NCBI GenBank assembly: GCA_018268695.1
Contig: JAFDWD010000258.1
Location: 1-15,550 of the forward strand
Direction: 5' to 3'
Length of the DNA stretch: 15,550 bases
Origin: Actinomycetota bacterium
Lineage (GTDB): Bacteria; Actinomycetota; Thermoleophilia; Solirubrobacterales; 70-9
In this document: piece after piece, positions 13,608 to 15,550 of the stretch
Numbering within the stretch: the first letter of the stretch is position 1
How the letters are laid out: each line of letters starts with the position of its first letter
Position numbers and translations under genes: made by a program
The notes under the pieces: model-generated
Told to the model about the DNA's origin: nothing
The model's input: the letters and a program-made list of their open reading frames with translations, nothing else
The model's database searches: none

Positions 13608-14894
13608 GTGACCGAGGAGCCCAAGAAACAGTCGACCTTCCGCCGAGGATTCGTCTCGACCTTCGTCCTCGACGTGCTCGGGCGGGGTTTCAGCGCCCTG
13701 GCGACGATCTTCTTCATCGGCGCCCTCTACACCAACTCGTTCGCCTATCTCGTCCTCTTCCTCAACATCGGGCAGTTCGCCGGCGCCGCGCTGACCGGCG
13801 GCATCCGCATGCGCTACATGCGGACCGAGGCCGAGCGCGTGTCGCGCGGCGACGAGAACGAGACCGGATTCGGCCTCGCGATCGCCTCCAGCCTGCTCCT
13901 GGTGCTCGCGGTGGGAACGCTCGCGATCGCCGGGGTGGCGATCGCCGGGGGCGCCCAAACGGGCTCCAGCCTCCTCTTCGTCGCCCTCACCGCCGCCTAC
14001 ACCGCCGGCTACGCGGTGGTCGAACTGGGGATCTACCACCATCAGGCGCATCTCTCCTTCGCCCGCGCGGGCTGGATCGGCGTCGGCCGAGGCACCGCGC
14101 TGATCGTCGTCGCGATCGCCGCGGTGGCGGGCTTCATCGACTCGGGGCCGGTGACCGCCGGAGCGGTGGCGGGAGCGACGTGCCTGGTCGGCGCCATCGT
14201 CTGCGCCCCGATGCTGCGCCAGGGTGCCGACTCGCTCCTCGGCGGCGGCGTCTCGCGCGAGTTCGGCCGTGAGTCGGCCTGGCTGACGCTCTACTACCTC
14301 GCCTCCGCGGGATTCGCCTACGCCGACATCTTCATCGTCGCGGGCTTTCTCAACGACGAAGCGGTCGCGAGCTACGGCGCCGCCTTGCGATATATCGCGA
14401 TCGTCCTCGGCCCTCTGCCTTCCCTCTTGGCGGTGATGCGGGTGCGCACCGCGCAGAGCGACGTGATCGACTCGGCCGCCGCCCAGGCAGACATGCTGCG
14501 CAACTGGCTGAAGCGGACGATCCTCCCGGTCACGGCGCTGATCGGCGTCGCCGCGGTGGCGGCGCCGTTCGTGATCCCGCTGCTCGACGGCGGCCGCTAC
14601 CCGGACTCGATCCTGATCTTCGAGTTCATGCTGGTACCGGCGTTGATCAACTTCACCACGCTGCCCAGCTCGGCCCTGCTGATGACGCAGAAGCGCTACC
14701 CGCTGCTGGCGACGATCTACGTCTCCCTGCTCGCCGTACAGCTTGCGGCGGCGGGAGGGGTCGCGACGGTCGCCGGCGTGATCGCCGTCGCCGCGGTGGC
14801 GTGCGCGGTGGCGGCGATCGAGCCGGTGGTCGTCGCGATCGTCGCCGATCGCCTCGCTAGGCGGGCCGCTTCGGAACCAGTACCAGTCGCTTGA
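13608..14894 (+). CDS. Lipid-linked oligosaccharide flippase (Wzx-type)
   Basis: The 428-residue protein has about twelve hydrophobic segments with short loops and an N-terminus F-R-R-G-F-V-S-T-F-V-L-D-V-L-G-R-G that resembles the first helix of MOP-superfamily polysaccharide flippases. Gly- and Ala-rich helices, a central R-E-F-G-R-E-S-A-W-L-T-L-Y-Y-L (about 221-235) at the start of the second half, and the overall length all fit. It would move the finished lipid-linked unit across the membrane to the polymerase encoded divergently next door. Wzx proteins diverge strongly, so family assignment rests on topology and neighbours more than motifs. The GTG start at 13608 has only a weak purine-rich stretch ahead; no better start keeps the first helix. 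The last 38 bases overlap the convergent MaoC-type gene. Confidence 0.83.
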   Translation: MTEEPKKQSTFRRGFVSTFVLDVLGRGFSALATIFFIGALYTNSFAYLVLFLNIGQFAGAALTGGIRMRYMRTEAERVSRGDENETGFGLAIASSLLLVLAVGTLAIAGVAIAGGAQTGSSLLFVALTAAYTAGYAVVELGIYHHQAHLSFARAGWIGVGRGTALIVVAIAAVAGFIDSGPVTAGAVAGATCLVGAIVCAPMLRQGADSLLGGGVSREFGRESAWLTLYYLASAGFAYADIFIVAGFLNDEAVASYGAALRYIAIVLGPLPSLLAVMRVRTAQSDVIDSAAAQADMLRNWLKRTILPVTALIGVAAVAAPFVIPLLDGGRYPDSILIFEFMLVPALINFTTLPSSALLMTQKRYPLLATIYVSLLAVQLAAAGGVATVAGVIAVAAVACAVAAIEPVVVAIVADRLARRAASEPVPVA

Positions 14895-15372
14895 ACTCGG
14901 CGACCAAGACGCCGTCCTGGTTGAGGACCCGGGTGTGGACCTTGACCGTGCCGCGGTCCGGTTTCGAGCGCGACGGCTTCACCTCGAGCACCTCGGTCTC
15001 GCAGAAGAGGGTGTCGCCGTGGAAGACCGGGTTCGGGTGGGAGAGCTCTTCGGTCGCCAGGTTGGCGATCGCCTTGCCGGAGACGTCGGAGACCGACATC
15101 CCGAGCGCGAGCGAGTAGACGAGCGGACCGACCACGACGTTTTTGCCCTGCTGCGACCCCGATGCGTAGACGTCGTTGATGTGGAGCGGGTGGTGGTTCA
15201 TCGTGATCAGGCAGAAGAGGTGGTCGTCGGACTCGGTGACGGTCTTCGCCGGCCAGTGCTTGTACGTCGCTCCGACCTCGAACTCCTCGAGGTAGCGGCC
15301 GTAGGTATGGGCGCCACTGGCCTCGCGCTGGGCCTGATCGGTGGTGAACTCGGTCGTCTGCTGCTCGCTCAA
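14857..15372 (-). CDS. MaoC-family hydratase/dehydratase
   Basis: The 171-residue protein has a hot-dog fold signature. Y-L-E-E-F-E-V-G-A-T-Y (27-37) opens the domain. M-N-H-H-P-L-H (58-64) corresponds to the hydratase D-x4-H motif, here with Asn59 in the Asp position and His64 kept. V-V-V-G-P-L-V-Y-S-L, H-P-N-P-V-F-H-G-D-T-L and a long C-terminal strand set follow. The Asn form is, from memory, usual in the mesaconyl-CoA hydratase-like branch, so it need not mean loss of activity. Known relatives hydrate or dehydrate enoyl-CoA thioesters in acyl or C4/C5 acid metabolism. That has no clear tie to polysaccharide assembly, so this gene may mark the edge of, or an interruption in, the locus. The TTG start is well supported by GGAGG with a 5-base spacer. 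It is divergent from the dehydrogenase and overlaps the flippase gene by 38 bases. Confidence 0.9.
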   Translation of the reverse strand: MSEQQTTEFTTDQAQREASGAHTYGRYLEEFEVGATYKHWPAKTVTESDDHLFCLITMNHHPLHINDVYASGSQQGKNVVVGPLVYSLALGMSVSDVSGKAIANLATEELSHPNPVFHGDTLFCETEVLEVKPSRSKPDRGTVKVHTRVLNQDGVLVAEFKRLVLVPKRPA

Positions 15373-15377
15373 CTGCG

Positions 15378-15382
15378 CCTCC
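15378..15382 (-). promoter_or_regulatory. Strong ribosome site supporting a TTG start
   Basis: On the minus strand GGAGG stands 5 bases before TTG 15372, within a longer gaggagg purine run. No ATG or GTG nearby is as well placed, so the hydratase probably starts at TTG. Confidence 0.7.
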
Positions 15383-15402
15383 TCAGAGAATTTGGGCGGC
15401 CG

Positions 15403-15408
15403 ATGCTA
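15403..15408 (-). promoter_or_regulatory. Possible -10 (TAGCAT) for the MaoC-type gene
   Basis: On the minus strand these bases read TAGCAT, a TANNNT match, 30 bases before the TTG start, which leaves room for a short leader carrying the GGAGG site. The -35 is not recognisable. Confidence 0.35.
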
Positions 15409-15433
15409 AAGGAGTCGGGGGAACTTGACGATC

Positions 15434-15439
15434 TAGACT
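15434..15439 (+). promoter_or_regulatory. Leaderless-type -10 (TAGACT) for the dehydrogenase gene
   Basis: TAGACT followed by 7 bases precedes ATG 15447, the spacing expected when transcription starts on the start codon. There is no ribosome site between them. The same hexamer stands 6 bases before the GTG of the lyase lipoprotein gene at 3421. TTGACG at 15424-15429 is too close to be its -35. Confidence 0.5.
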
Positions 15440-15446
15440 CGCGCCC

Positions 15447-15550
15447 ATGAAGATCGCAATCGTCGGACTTGGATATGTAGGCCTCCCCCTCGCCGTCGCC
15501 TTCGCCGAGGAGGGGAACGACGTGGTCGCGTTCGACCTCGACACGAGGAA
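15447..15550 (+). CDS. Nucleotide-sugar dehydrogenase, 5' part only
   Basis: Only the first 34 codons are in the window. They encode the Rossmann start [16 protein letters not shown], with the GxGxxG NAD-binding turn, and V-V-A-F-D-L-D ending in the acidic residue that binds the NAD ribose. This is the N-terminus of the UDP-sugar 6-dehydrogenase superfamily, which oxidises C6 of UDP-hexoses to uronic acids. The V-G-L-P-L-A form is more typical of the UDP-HexNAc branch (WbpA, WbpO, TviB, WecC) than of UDP-glucose dehydrogenase, which usually has V-G-L-V or similar, but 34 residues do not settle it. It would supply a uronic-acid donor for the polymer. The start is leaderless-type, and the gene continues past the window end. 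Confidence 0.85.
   Translation, partial: MKIAIVGLGYVGLPLAVAFAEEGNDVVAFDLDTR

Noticed and set aside
15447..15550. Naming the last gene UDP-glucose 6-dehydrogenase (ugd)
   Set aside because: The V-G-L-P-L-A motif leans to the UDP-HexNAc dehydrogenase branch, and only 34 codons are visible, so a specific name is not supported.

Overview
The window is high-GC DNA, densely packed and tightly overlapped, with GTG and TTG starts alongside ATG. It reads as part of a chromosome of a high-GC actinobacterium. The protein flavour (BY-kinase fused to its Wzz-like domain, WecG-type transferase, polyprenyl phosphotransferase, heparinase-like proteins) would fit the Thermoleophilia/Solirubrobacterales, but that placement is inference. 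No RNA gene, CRISPR array, transposase or phage gene was seen. No gap between genes exceeds 300 bases.

Nearly the whole window is one surface-polysaccharide locus. From the left: a GT-B type glycosyltransferase on the minus strand (115-1299) with a perfect 22-bp hairpin beyond its 3' end; a MITE-like palindrome (1341-1426) in the divergent gap; a plus-strand block of three predicted uronic-acid polysaccharide lyases, namely a heparinase II/III-like protein (1440-3374) and two tandem heparin-lyase-I-like paralogues (3421-4263 a lipoprotein, 4381-5328 secreted with a His-rich linker); then a plus-strand export/assembly operon of polyprenyl glycosylphosphotransferase (5516-6973), polysaccharide co-polymerase/tyrosine autokinase (7009-8580) and WecG/TagA/CpsF glycosyltransferase (8591-9379).

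Next is a minus-strand pair, a GT4 glycosyltransferase (10136-11248) coupled by an ATGA overlap to a polysaccharide deacetylase (9336-10139). Divergent from it is a D-glucuronyl C5-epimerase-family protein (11223-12233). A Wzy-type polymerase (12225-13508, minus) and a Wzx-type flippase (13608-14894, plus) are divergent around a small palindrome. A MaoC-family hydratase (14857-15372, minus) looks like the one gene outside the theme. The window ends in the first 34 codons of a nucleotide-sugar dehydrogenase (15447 onward), a likely source of a uronic-acid sugar nucleotide.

Read together, the genes suggest a Wzx/Wzy-dependent exopolysaccharide. A phosphosugar is loaded on the polyprenyl carrier, glycosyltransferases extend it, Wzx flips it, Wzy polymerises it and the BY-kinase sets length. 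Unusually, the set adds a C5-epimerase (GlcA to IdoA type chemistry), a deacetylase and three lyases of families acting on glucuronate- or iduronate-containing polymers. This amounts to a glycosaminoglycan-like make-and-trim toolkit, and it is the most interesting feature of the window. The actual polymer cannot be read from the sequence. Secondary points are two identical leaderless-type promoters, a possible leader peptide coupled to wzy, and several overlapping divergent or convergent gene ends.
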